DNA of 64,000 bases, taken from NCBI RefSeq assembly GCF_050947875.1, contig NC_134570.1:239870584-239934583 (forward strand), given 5' to 3'. Source of the DNA: Dermacentor variabilis. Lineage: Eukaryota; Arthropoda; Arachnida; Ixodida; Ixodidae. Shown piece by piece: positions 1 through 10,557 of the stretch. The notes below the pieces were generated by a model. The model was given only the letters and a program-made list of their open reading frames with translations, searched no databases and was not told the DNA's origin. The stretch's first letter is position 1; each line of letters begins with the position of its first letter. A program made the position numbers and the translations under genes.

Positions 1-423
1 CCCTCCTCGAATCTTCGTCTTTATCTCTCCCTTTTTGACCTTTCCTGTCGTCTTCTCTCTTCCTTTTACTTCCTTTGTCCTGGCGGCAAGGGTTAACCCT
101 GTGTGGCTATCCAACCTTGGGTACACCATATTCGGTTATAGTGACGGCATACGACTGGCGTCGTGCAGACTTGTATGCAAGCTCTGCCGCGTCCCCTCGT
201 TGGGCTCGGTGGTGGGCGGTCGGCGCTGTTGCCGAATGTATAGTTTTTTGGTGGAAACTTCTTTCCCCTCCCTTGTTGATCGCCCTCAGAAACGAGGGCG
301 CACCGAAGAGGTCTTCAAGTTTTTGGACGCCAAACCCAGAATTTTCCCCGCTTCCACGTTATTCATTCTGAAAAGCCAAACAAAGCTGTACGAAACATTT
401 CTCCATTCCTTGTCTCAAAGTCC
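1..423 (+). other. Partial 5' UTR of LINE copy A1
   Basis: Matches the second half of the A2 5' UTR (about 4870-5290), including the shared GGGTTAACCCTGTGTG block at about 91 and the TATAGTGA block. The ORF1 frame is open from 280, and its sequence up to 423 still looks like gag (FPRFHVI-type motif), so translation may start upstream of the first ATG. Confidence 0.6.
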
Positions 424-1470
424 TTGACTGATGTTATTGGTCCAGGTTACAAGGTGTCGAGGATGGCAAGCGGTGACCTCCTCTTGGAACTCCGCGATCT
501 GAAACAATATGAGAAACTACCGAAACTAGCGTCATTTGGGGAGAGCCACATAAAAATAACCCCGCACCGTACAATGAACACCACCCGCGGTGTTGTGTCG
601 GATGATGATCTGCTGGAGCTTACTGAAGCGGAACTCCTGGAGGGCTTCAGTGAGCAAAATGTTATCAATGTCAGAAGAATTAAGATGAAGCGAGATGGTA
701 AAGAGATCCAGACCAAGCACCTAATAATCACCTTTGGTTCAAGTGTCCTGCCGGAGTCAATCGAGGCCGGGTGCATCAAGCTCCGTATCAGGCTGTACGT
801 GCCCAACCCACTCCGATGTTTCAAATGCCAGCGCTTCGCCCACAGTTTGCAGAGCTGCCGAGGACGCCAAACTTGTGCGAAATGCAGTGCCCCCGAACAC
901 ACCTCTGAAGCTTGTGAGAATGCTCTCCACTGTGTAAACTGTGATGGGGAGCACGCCGCGTACTCGCGGTCGTGTCCATCCTGGAAGAAAGAAAAAGAAA
1001 TCGTAAGGTTCAAAGTAAAAGAGAATATCTCATTCAAGGAGGCACGCAGGCGGGTTTCATGCCTGCCCAAGAAAAGTTTTGCCGATGTGACGCGTCAGGG
1101 GGCAGCGACACAACGGCCACCGGCGGCTGTCCGACCCACAACCAGCGAGTCGGCAGTTACGCCATCTGCCCCCACGGCGGTTGCAGCTAGCGCTGCTCCG
1201 TCAACCCACCAGACGGGGCCACCGACCCCGAAGGTGGGCGCAGCCGATGCTGCCCCAACCTCCCCTACCCCTTCCAGCGCTGGCAACAGCCGGCGCAGCC
1301 AAATCCCCCTGGGAGCCCCATCGACCTCCGGGCTGGTGGGCGCAGGGGTCTTGCCCTCCAAGGCAGGACCCTCGATGGTAAATTCTCGCTCGCAAGAGCA
1401 CGTGTCCGGCGCCTCACAAGAGGCAATGGGCATTACACCTATCCTCAAGGCGCACCAAGCCCCTAAGTAG
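424..1470 (+). CDS. LINE ORF1 (gag-like, three CCHC knuckles), copy A1
   Basis: RNA-binding ORF1 protein of the LINE, expected to coat element RNA. The frame is uninterrupted. Three zinc knuckles lie in the middle: CFKC...H...C and CAKC...H...C in the CX2CX4HX4C form, then CVNC...H...C. A low-complexity Ala/Pro/Ser/Thr tail follows. The first ATG is at 463 (MASGDLL), but the open frame and the family resemblance reach back to 280, and the 424 codon is TTG, so the true start is unresolved. It ends about 120 bases before the ORF2 ATG at 1592. A2 carries the same protein with a frameshift. Role inferred from the family; intactness is seen directly. Confidence 0.75.
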   Translation: MTDVIGPGYKVSRMASGDLLLELRDLKQYEKLPKLASFGESHIKITPHRTMNTTRGVVSDDDLLELTEAELLEGFSEQNVINVRRIKMKRDGKEIQTKHLIITFGSSVLPESIEAGCIKLRIRLYVPNPLRCFKCQRFAHSLQSCRGRQTCAKCSAPEHTSEACENALHCVNCDGEHAAYSRSCPSWKKEKEIVRFKVKENISFKEARRRVSCLPKKSFADVTRQGAATQRPPAAVRPTTSESAVTPSAPTAVAASAAPSTHQTGPPTPKVGAADAAPTSPTPSSAGNSRRSQIPLGAPSTSGLVGAGVLPSKAGPSMVNSRSQEHVSGASQEAMGITPILKAHQAPK

Positions 1471-1591
1471 CGGCGAGGCTCACTCGAACGCTCCAGAAAG
1501 GGCAAAACCCCGATTACAGCGCCTCGAAAGAGCTTTGTAATCTAAGGCATAACTTCCATTTCCGTACACAGAGCACCAACTTACTTTTAAA

Positions 1592-2885
1592 ATGGATACA
1601 CAAATTATTCAATGGAATGTCAGAGGTCTTCTTAGGAACCTCGATGATGTGCAAGAACTCATCCACAAACACAATCCAAAAGTGCTTTGTTTACAGGAAA
1701 CACACTTAAAACCAAAACACACACATTTTCTTCGACAGCACGTTACCTTTCGCAAAGATCGCGATGATGCTATCGCATCATCGGGCGGTGTGGCCATTTT
1801 AATTCAGAAAAGCATAGCGTATCAACGTTTACAGCTACGAACGGCCCTCGAAGCAGTGGCGGTTCGAATTGTCCTGCTAAACAAACTCATCACTACTTGT
1901 TCGCTTACAAATTAAAATTGTTCGTCCACATTACAAATTAAGCAAACCTGAATTTCAGTTGTTCATAGATGAATTGCCAGAATCTTATGTTGTTCTTGGC
2001 GATTTCAATGCACACAGCAGCTTGTAGGGAGACTCTCGTATCGATTGGCAAGGTCGTCTCGTTGAACAGTTCCTTTTTTCATCTGGAGCGTGCCTTCTCA
2101 ATAAGAAAAAACCCACATATTACTCTCTTGCAAACAGAACCTTTTCGTCAATAGATCTTAGTATAGTTTCCGCGTCTATACTGCCCGAACTCGAATGGGA
2201 AGTTATGACCAATCCTTACGGGAGCGATCACTTCCCCGTACTGCTAAGAACATCTAAACAAAATGAATTTCCTCCGCAAGCTCCTAGGTGGAAGACAGAT
2301 ACAGCCGACTGGGAGAAATTTCGAGCTCTCACTAGCATCTCATGGGCTGATATGTCTTCTTTCGAAATTGATGCCGCTGTGGAGTACTTTACAGCGTTCA
2401 TAATAGATGCCGCATCCAAATGCATATCTGAAGGAAGTGGCTTGGCATGGAGACGGCGTGTCCCGTTGTGGAACGACGAATGTAGGATCGCTCGTAAGGA
2501 ACAGAACAAAGCGTGGGGGCTACTACGCGCTTCCCCTACTGCCGAGAATCTTATGAACTTTAAGAAAGTAAAGTCCCAAGGCAGGAGAACCCGCAGGCAG
2601 GCAAGAAGGGAAAGTTGGCAGAACTTTTTATCGAGTATTAACTCGTTTACAGATGAGGCCATAGTCTGGAACAGGATTAATAGGATACGAGGGCGACAAA
2701 CATACTGCCTCCCTTTGGTAAACACACAAGGCGATACACTGCAAGATCAGGCAGACTCACTTACGGAGCACTTTCAGAGCGTGTTAAGTTCGAACCATTA
2801 TTCGCAATCTTTTTTCAAATATAAACAAATAGAAGAACGTAAGCCACTAAGAAGAAAAAGTCGAGAGAATGAGCCTTACAACCGT
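1592..2885 (+). pseudogene. LINE ORF2 endonuclease and pre-RT region, copy A1 (broken)
   Basis: AP-type endonuclease that would nick target DNA for reverse transcription. It starts at ATG 1592 and shows QWNVRG (active-site Asn), LQETH (Glu), GDFNAH near 2000 and GSDHFPV near 2222. A frameshift near 1911, compared with A2, ends the first frame at 1915, and more damage follows before the frame reopens at 2205. The region after the endonuclease, up to 2885, is the usual linker before the RT. It is cut off at 2886 by a CR1/L2-like insertion, and coding resumes at 4362. Confidence 0.8.
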
Positions 2886-4361
2886 CACTTCACTTCACTT
2901 CACTTCACTTTTATTTTCCTTAAAGACCCCTGAAATGGGGGTATTACATAAGGGGTGGGGTTTACAAATGTGCATTTTAATTGGTGGCCACATGAGTTCA
3001 GAGAAGAATATTAGTAATAAGCTTATCAGCAAACGTCGTTGAACAGGTGATTTCAGTTATGTGACCGGGCAGGCCGTTCCAGTCGCTTGATGATCGGCAA
3101 AAGAAGGACGCAGAGAAAGTTGTAGTTCGGCTGCGTGGACGGGTTACTTGCAAGGAATGCCCTGTACGCAGGGAATGGCGAGGGGGTGGGGCCAGCACAT
3201 ATGGTGCATGGTGGAGCGAACTGTAATAGAACTTGTGAAAAAGGATTAACGAATCAATGCGACGCCGGGATGATAGCGTGTTTAAGGCGGACTGTGCTTT
3301 AAGTAGTGATACGCTAGTGTTATAAGAATACGAAGAATGAATGAATCTTGCCGCACGATTCTGAATTCTTTCAAGTGCATTGATAAGGTAAGTTTGATGT
3401 GGTGACCAGATGGGGGATGCGTATTCAATTTTCGGACGTACGAGCGTCTTCAATGCTAGTAGTTTGACGTGTTGCGGTGCATGACGCAGATGGCGTTTTA
3501 GGAATCCAAGTGTTTGGTTAGCAGATGCAGTAATGCGCGTAACATGAGCAGACCAGTCTAAGTCGTATGAAAGGGTGACGCCGAGGTATTTAAATGTGTC
3601 CACTTTTTCTAAGGTAGTATTAGTAATATTATACGGTGAGTATAAGGGCTGATGGCGGCGAGTGAAACACATTACTTTACATTTATTGGCGTTAAGGGTC
3701 ATTAACCAGTGGTTGCACCAGCCTTGCACTTTGTTAAGGTCATTTTGTAAGATACTGTGGTCAGAGTCATTAGTAATTGTGCGGTAGATGACACAATCAT
3801 CAGCGAACATACGTATTTGAGAGGAAACATTAAGGGGAAGGTCGTTAATATAAATAAGAAAAAGTAGGGGGCCTAGAACACTACCTTGTGGGACGCCAGA
3901 AGTTACAGGGAGGGGTGCGGAGGTGCGATTGTTGACATGCACTGACTGTGATCGGTTAGTGAGAAATTCAATAACCCAATTTAAGACGTCAGGGTGCAGG
4001 TTCAGCTGGGAGAGCTTGAGTATTAGGCGTTGGTGAGGTAACTTGTCAAATGCTTTAGCATAATCCAGAAAAATGGCATCGATTTGGGTGTTAGCATCAA
4101 GATTAACGTGTAAGTCATGGACGAACATAGCAAGTCGCGTTTCGCACGAGAGACCTTTACGAAAACCGTGTTGGGATGGGTGAAAATAGTTGTTAGCGTC
4201 AAGGAAGTGCATAATTTGGGTGAAAATGACGTGCTCCATTATCTTGCAGGGTACGCTGGTTAGGGAAATCGGTCTGTAGTTAAGAGGCGAGTTTTTATTA
4301 CCTGATTTGTAGATTGGAACGACCTGCCCTTCCTTCCATGTGACGGGGATGCTTAGTGCTT
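2886..4361 (-). mobile_element. 5'-truncated CR1/L2-like LINE inserted in copy A1
   Basis: Minus-strand LINE fragment: RT domain, a short 3' UTR (2997-2911) and a 3' tail of five CACTT units on the plus strand (AAGTG repeats in element orientation, 2886-2910). Short tandem 3' repeats instead of poly(A) are typical of CR1/L2-type elements. The host frame reads RHFT at 2883-2894 and resumes with IAEL at about 4365. The right edge is accurate to about 3 bases. No separate target duplication is visible because the target itself resembles the tail. Confidence 0.85.
2998..4359 (-). CDS. CR1/L2-type reverse transcriptase (5'-truncated, intact frame)
   Basis: About 450 residues with no stop; the first Met is at 4239, but coding runs to the truncation point at 4359. 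RT motifs in order: NYRPISLTS, QHGFRKGLS (fingers), FLDYAKAFD (catalytic Asp), SGVPQGSVLGPLLFLIYIND and MFADDCVIY (catalytic FADD), then KYLGV and the C-terminal RIQNRAARFI and SFFCRSSSDWN motifs. The endonuclease and ORF1 are absent through 5' truncation. The unbroken frame suggests a young insertion. It cannot be autonomous as it stands. Confidence 0.85.
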   Translation of the reverse strand, partial: ALSIPVTWKEGQVVPIYKSGNKNSPLNYRPISLTSVPCKIMEHVIFTQIMHFLDANNYFHPSQHGFRKGLSCETRLAMFVHDLHVNLDANTQIDAIFLDYAKAFDKLPHQRLILKLSQLNLHPDVLNWVIEFLTNRSQSVHVNNRTSAPLPVTSGVPQGSVLGPLLFLIYINDLPLNVSSQIRMFADDCVIYRTITNDSDHSILQNDLNKVQGWCNHWLMTLNANKCKVMCFTRRHQPLYSPYNITNTTLEKVDTFKYLGVTLSYDLDWSAHVTRITASANQTLGFLKRHLRHAPQHVKLLALKTLVRPKIEYASPIWSPHQTYLINALERIQNRAARFIHSSYSYNTSVSLLKAQSALNTLSSRRRIDSLILFHKFYYSSLHHAPYVLAPPPRHSLRTGHSLQVTRPRSRTTTFSASFFCRSSSDWNGLPGHITEITCSTTFADKLITNILL

Positions 4362-4596
4362 AGTATTGCCGAATTGAGAGCTGCCTTGAGCGCATGCAAG
4401 AGCTCCGCACGAGGATCTGATAGAATCATGTATGAAATGCCCAAAAACTTACACAATGATACACAAGTTACACTACTCACACTTTTCAACACCATCTGGG
4501 ATGCAGGGTACCTTCCAACCGCATGGAAGGAAGGCATTGTGGTCCCTGTTTTGAAACAAGGCAAAGACTCTTCCTCAGTGGCAAGTTACCGCCCGA
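4362..4596 (+). pseudogene. LINE ORF2 RT fingers segment, copy A1
   Basis: Continuation of A1 ORF2 after the CR1/L2-like insertion: AELRAALSACKSSARGSDRI, then AGYLPTAWKEGIVVPVLKQGKD and SYRP. It aligns with A2 at about 7760-7990. It stops inside the conserved SYRPIA motif, where copy A2 is inserted. The frame then continues at 10558. Confidence 0.85.
4586..4596. repeat. Target-site duplication, left copy (A2 insertion)
   Basis: TTACCGCCCGA, the last 11 bases of A1 before A2; repeated at 10547-10557. Confidence 0.9.
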
Positions 4597-5291
4597 CACC
4601 CGCAGGGGCATCTGCGTCAGCAGGCGTTTGGGGTGTTGCGACACCACGTACCCGAGCACACGAGGGTTGGACCCTCCTGTAGCCATGCGCGGCTTAGCCG
4701 TGTCCGGGGAAAAGGGGATCCTCGGGGTTGAGCCGATGCTGGGTGTTCGGACCTTTAAGGCCCCCCGGCGGAGGCAACACACCTCTCTGGCCTCTGCTTC
4801 ACGTAGACGGCACCCCCGGACTGACCCACCCGGGGGAAATCGGTAGTTGCGTTTTCCTGTCTCTCTCCCTCCCTCTAGCCTTCGTCTTTCCCTAATATTC
4901 CACCTTTCCTGTCTTCTCCTGGCTTCCTTTTACTTCCATTTTTTCCGTGCAGCAAGGGTTAACCCTGTGTGAATTGCCAACCTAGGTTATTTCATATCTG
5001 GTTATAGTGATGACGTACAGCTGGCGTTTACAGGACCTGTTCTTACAGTCCCTGCAGCGTCCCCTTGTAGGACTCCACGGTGGGTGGCTGGCGTTATTGC
5101 CGAAAATTCAATCCCTTTATGGCAACCTTCTTCTCTCCGCTTCTTGATCGCCCTCAGAAAAGAGGGCGCACCGATGAAGTATTCCAGTTTTTGGTCGGCA
5201 AAAAGAATCCTTCCCTCGTTTTCACGTAATCCAATCTGAAAAACCAGCTAAACCAGTTCGAACATTATCACCATTCCTTGTTTCTAAGACA
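4597..5291 (+). promoter_or_regulatory. Complete 5' UTR of family A LINE
   Basis: It begins CACCCGCAGGGGCATC directly after the target duplication. The first 250 bases are GC-rich with several short inverted repeats. A pyrimidine-rich stretch (4850-4940) and the GGGTTAACCCTGTGTG block follow. LINEs of this kind normally carry an internal promoter here; none is proven from the sequence. Confidence 0.55.
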
Positions 5292-6325
5292 TTGACTGAA
5301 GTCTTTGGTCCAGGATATAAGGCGTCGAGGATGGCAAGCGGTGATCTCTTCTTGGAACTCCGCGATCAGAAACATTATAAGAAATGGACAAAACTAGTAT
5401 TATTTGGGGAAACCCAAGTAATTGTAACCCCGCACCGTACGATGAACACAAGCCGCGGGGTTGTCTCGGACGATGACTTGCTGGAGCTCACTGAGGATGA
5501 ACTCTTGGAGGGCTTCAGTGACCAGAATGTTATCAATGTTAAAAGAATTAAGATCAGGCGTGACAGCAAAGAAATCAAGACCACACACCTTATACTCACA
5601 TTCGGCTCAAGTATTCTGCCCGAGTCTGTAGAGGCTGGGTACATCAAGCTCCATGTCAGGCCATATGTGCCAAATCCCCTCCGATGTTTCAAATGCCAAC
5701 GTTTCGGCCATAGTTCGCAGAGCTGCCGAGGCCGTCAAACCTGTGCGAAATGCAGTGCCCTTGAACACGCCACTGAAGCTTGTAAGAACTCTCTCCACTG
5801 TGTGAACTGGGATGGGGATCACGCCGCGTACTCGCGGTCGTGCCCCTCCTGGAAGAAGGAAAAAGAAATTGTAACGATAAAAGTGAAAGAGAATATATCG
5901 TTCAAAGAGGCACGAAGGCGGGTAGCATACCTGCCAAAGAAAAGCTTTGCCGAAGTGGCGCGTCATGGGGCAGCGTCACAAAGCCTCCGGCGGCTGTCCG
6001 ACCCACAAACAGTGAGTCGGCAGTTATGCCATCTGCCCCCACGGTGGTCGCAGCTAGCGCTGCTCCACCAACCGAGCAGAAGGAACCATCAACCCCAAAG
6101 GTGGGCGCAGCCGAGGCTGCCCCAACCTCCCCGGCCCCTTCCAGCGCTGGCCACAGCCGGGGCAGCCAAATCCCTCAGGGAGCCCCATCGACCTCCGGGC
6201 TGGTGGGCGCAGGGGTCTTGGTTTCCGAGGCGGGACTCTCACGGAAAACTTCTCGCTCGCAAGAGCACGTGTCCGGCGCCTCACAAGAGGCAATGGACAC
6301 TACACCTCTCCTCACGGCGCGCTAA
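5292..6325 (+). pseudogene. LINE ORF1 (gag-like), copy A2, frameshifted
   Basis: Same protein as the A1 ORF1. Knuckles one and two are intact (CFKC and CAKC). In the third the second Cys is Trp (CVNW), so metal binding is probably lost. One base is missing near 5980 relative to A1. The frame that starts at 5292 therefore runs off to 6407, while the true Pro/Ala-rich tail is read in the next frame to the stop at 6325. The first ATG of the conserved part is at 5331; the upstream coding-like stretch has a TGA near 5180. Confidence 0.75.
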
Positions 6326-6458
6326 GCGCCTAAGGAGCGGCGAGGCTTCCTCGAACGCTCAAGAAAGGGCAAGACCCCGATTACAGGGCCTCGAAAGAGC
6401 TCTGTAATCTAAGGCATCACTTCCGTTTCCGTACACACAGCACTAATTTACTTTAAAT

Positions 6459-9400
6459 ATGGATACACAAATTATTCAATGGAACATCAGAGGTCTCCTT
6501 AGAAACCTTGATGATTTGCAAGAACTCATCCACAAACATAATCCAAAAGTGCTGTGTTTACAGGAAACACACTTAAAATCCTAACACACAAGCTTTCTCC
6601 GAACGTATGTTACGTTTCGCAAAGATCGCGACGATGCCGTCGCATCATCGGGTGGTGTTGCGATTGTCACTCATAAAAGTATAGCCTGTCAACCTTTACA
6701 GCTACGAACGCCCCTTCAAGCAGTGGCGGTGCGAGTTGTTCTGCTAAACAAACTGATCACTATTTGCTCGCTTTATATACCCCCACATTACAAACTAAGC
6801 AAACATGAATTTCAGTCCTTTATAGATGAATTGCCAGAACCTTATGTTGTTCTTGGCGACTTCAATGCACACAACTACCTGTGGGGTCACCCTCGTATAG
6901 ATGCGCGAGGACGTCTTATTGAAGAGTTCCTTTTTTCTTCTGGTGCGTGCCTGTTGAATAAGAAGGAACCCACATATTACTCTCTCGAAAACGGGAACCT
7001 TTTCTTCAATAGATCTCAGCCTAGTCTCCCCGTCACTACTGTCTGAACTTGAGTGGGAAGTTAACGAGAATCCTTACGGGAGCGACCACTTCCCCATACT
7101 ACTAAGAACATATAAAGAAAACAAATATCTAACACAAGCTCCGAGGTGGAAAATCGATACAGCCGACTGGGAGAAATTCCGAACTCTCACTAGGATCTCA
7201 TGGAATGACATGTCTTCTTTAGGAATTGATGCTGTTGTGCAGTATTTTACAGCCTTCATTATAGATGCCGCATCAAAATGCATATCAGAAGTAAACGGCC
7301 TGGCAGGCAAACGGCGCGTCCTGTGGTGGAACCACGAATGTAGGACCGCCCGTAAGAAACAAAACAAAGCGTGGGGGTTTCTACGCGCCTCTCCCACAGC
7401 GGAGAATCTTATTAACTTTAAAAAAAGCAAAATCCGAAGGCAGGAGAACGCGCCGACAGGCCAGAAGTGAGAGTTCGCAGAAGTTTTATCGGGTATCAAC
7501 ACGTATACAGATGAGGCCAAAGTCTGGAACAGGGTAAATAGCATAAGAAGGCGACAAACGTACTCCCTCCCTTTGGTAAACATACAAGGCGATACCCTAG
7601 AAGACCAGGCTGATGCTCTGGGTGAACACTTCTAGCGCGTGTCTCTCACTCACTCACTCACTATTCAGAAAACTTCCTTAAATATAAAGCAATAGAGGAA
7701 CTCAAACCTCTGAATCGGAAATGCACGCCAAACGATCCTTATAATCGCCCTTTTACCATTGCTGAACTTAAAGCTTCCTTATCAGCATGTCGGAGCTCTG
7801 CACCGGGCCCCGATAGAATCATGTATGATATGATTAAGCACCTACACTCCGACACAAACCACGCTACTCACGCTTCTCAATACTATCTGGGCTGCTGGCT
7901 ATCTTCCATCGAAATGGAAGGAGGCTATTGTAATCCCAGTTTTAAAGCAAGGTAAAGACACTTCATTGCTTACTAGCTACCGTCCTATAGCGATTACGAG
8001 CTGCCTCTGTAAGCTTTTTGAAAAAATGATCAATCACCGTCTCGTACATCTCCTAGAGTCCAGTAAACTGCTTGACCCATTTAAATGTGGTTTTCGGGAA
8101 GGGCGATCTACAACCGACCATCTTGTGCGCATCGAAGCGAGCATTCGCGATGCCTTCGTGCACAAGCAATCTTTCTTATCTGTATTTCTGGATATGGAAA
8201 AAGCGTACGACACAACCTGGCGGTACGGAATCCTGCGCGATCTTTCCGCGCTAGGTATCCGCGGCAATATGTTAAATACTGTAGAGAGCTACCTAAAGAA
8301 CCGTACATTTCGAGTAAAAATAGGTCCTGCACTGTCGCGTAGATTCATACAGGAAACTGGGGTACCCCAGGGTGACGTACTCAGCTGCACGCTCTTTGTC
8401 GTAAAGATGGACTCGCTTCGTGCATCTTTACCACCAGCTATTTTCTATTCCGTCTACGTAGACGATATACAAATAGGTTTCAAATCCTGCAACCCCACAG
8501 TCTGCGAGAGACAGGTACAGCATGGTTTGAACAAGGTGTCACAGTGGGCAGATAAAAATGGATTTAAAATCAATCCTCACAAGAGTTCTTGTGTTCTGTT
8601 TACAAGAAAGAGAGGCCTGGTTCCGGATCCTTGTTTAGAACTGTGTGGACAACAGATACCTGTAAACAAAGAACACAAATTTTATAGGTGTTATACTTGA
8701 CAATCGACTCACTTTCATCCCGCACATTAAACATATTAAAGAAAAATGTCCGAAAACAATGAACTTAATGAAACTTCTATCGCAGACTACGTGGGGTAGT
8801 GACAGGACGTGCCTAATCAATCTCTATAAGAGCCTGATTCGGTCACGATTAGATTATGGTGCCGTGATCTATCATGCCGCCCTGAGTGCGCTAAAGATGC
8901 TAGATCCGGTCCACCATCTAGGAATCCGCTAAGCCACGGGCGCTTTCAGGACAAGTCACATTGAAAGTTTATACGTAGAATCAAATGAGTGGTCACTTCA
9001 TCTGCAGAGAACATACATCAGCCAAACATATTTTCTGAAAGTGCACTCTAATCATCAACATCCGTGTTTTAATACCGTTAACGATATGACATATTCTACA
9101 CTCTTTTGCAATCGTCCCTCCGTCAGACAACCTTTCTCGCTGCGTGTGAGGAAGCATAGTGAAGAAATGCATGTCCCACTCTTCGAGCTTCGCCTGATGC
9201 ATCCAGCCAAGCTGCTACCTCCTTGGGAGTGGCAGCTGGTACAATGTGATATTTCTTTCCTACAAGTTACAATGGAAGCCCCAGATATCGAAATCCGGAT
9301 GCATTTCCTGGAACTCCAGTACAAGTACTCCTGCACGGAGTTCTACACAGACGCATCGAAGTCACACGACGGGGTGTCCTACGCAGCCGTCGGTCCATCC

Positions 9401-10178
9401 TTCTCGGAATCCGACGTACTTTATCCGGAAACTAGTATCTTTACGGCTGAGGCCTACGTACTTTTGTCAGCTGTAAAGTATATAAAGAAATCAAAACTGC
9501 AGAAATCAGTTATATATACGGATTCCCTAAGTGCTGTGAAGGCCCTAATGTCATTCTCTAAGCACGAAAATCCAGTGATCAATGAACTATATTCCGTCCT
9601 ATGTAAAGCGTATATATGTAACCAGCATATCATCATATGCTGGGTGCCGGGTCATAGGGGCATCGAAGGCAATGTTCTGGCGGACCAGATGGCCACATCA
9701 ATTGCATCGTATTCTGTTAATCCTACCGCTGCAGTCCGTCACAGATCTGAGGCCCTTCTTGCTCAGAAAACTGCGAAACTACTGGCAACGCTCGTGGGAC
9801 ATGGAAACAAATAATAAACTGCACGTAATAAAGCCACAATTGGGGTTCTGGCCTTTTGCAACAAAATTACGCCGAACAGATGTCTTATTCTGTCGTCTAA
9901 AAATAAGACACACATTTGGCACCCACAATTTTTTACTCACTGGAAATGAGCCCCCAACCTGTGGGAGATGCGGGGAGAGGCTGACCGTCCTCCATGTCCT
10001 CCTGGAGTGTCGGAAAGCCGAATCTGACAGAAAGAAACATTTTCCGTTAGCATACCGGCAGCACATTCCCCTTCATCCTGCAATGTTACTCGGCCCAGAA
10101 CCGCTCTTTGACACTGACGCAGTCCTAGACTTCCTGAAAGATGTTGTGTTACATGTAATTAGCCCCATACGTTCGTAG
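6459..10178 (+). pseudogene. LINE ORF2 (endonuclease, RT, RNase H, Cys-rich tail), copy A2, decayed
   Basis: About 1240 codons from ATG 6459. Endonuclease: QWNIRG, LQETH, GDFNAH near 6860, GSDHFP near 7080. RT: GFREGRST, FLDMEKAYD (8190), TGVPQGDVLS (8360) and YVDD (8456). RNase H at about 9335-9715: FYTDAS, the Glu of the TAEAY helix, YTDSLSAVKAL and WVPGHRGIEGN. The tail has a CGRCGE...H...C cluster near 9960 and ends at the TAG at 10178. Damage includes TAA at 6582, a frameshift near 7040, a stop near 7634, a one-base insertion near 8680 and a frameshift near 9760. RNase H after the RT supports the I superfamily. Confidence 0.8.
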
Positions 10179-10546
10179 CGTCTCCTCTCTCCAGAGGATG
10201 CCGCTGTGGTAGTTATTTCGTATAGCACATCCCTCTCGGCCCTTGCGTGTCAAGGGCTCTGGCGAGGCAGTAGTGCTCTTAGATATTTTTAGCATATCGC
10301 ATATTTTATATAATGCATCATTCTTTCATAATGCATTTTAGTGATCATAGTACACGTCATTAATCATTGCCATAATTTTATTACGTGTAATTTTTTATGA
10401 AATTTACACAAACTCTTTTAGGCCCCTTTACAGCCACGTCACATTAAATTCACAGAGCCCATCAGACCATGACATATTCATTACCATTAGCATGGCGCTC
10501 TTTGGCCATACCTGGCTCTTGCGCCATTAAACCTCAAACATCATCA
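10179..10546 (+). other. 3' UTR of family A LINE (copy A2)
   Basis: 368 bases between the ORF2 stop and the right target duplication. It contains the GGCGCTCTTTGGCCA and CTTGCGCCAT blocks that also close copy A1 (18840-18880). The end is a short CAT repeat, not poly(A). Confidence 0.75.
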
Positions 10547-10557
10547 TTACCGCCCGA
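10547..10557. repeat. Target-site duplication, right copy (A2 insertion)
   Basis: TTACCGCCCGA, identical to 4586-4596; the A1 reading frame continues directly after it. Confidence 0.9.

Larger units (their letters stand above)
4597..10546 (+). mobile_element. Full-length I-superfamily LINE, copy A2, inserted in sister copy A1
   Basis: A 5950-base element between two copies of an 11-base target duplication: 5' UTR 4597-5291, ORF1 5292-6325, ORF2 6459-10178, 3' UTR 10179-10546 ending in CATCATCA. It is same-strand and same-family as the interrupted host, which resumes in frame right after the duplication. Several frameshifts and stops show it is no longer active. Confidence 0.9.

Noticed and set aside
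447..1070. 207-codon minus-strand frame opposite LINE ORF1
   Set aside because: Shadow of the zinc-knuckle ORF on the plus strand; no motif of its own, and a parallel shadow lies opposite the A2 copy.
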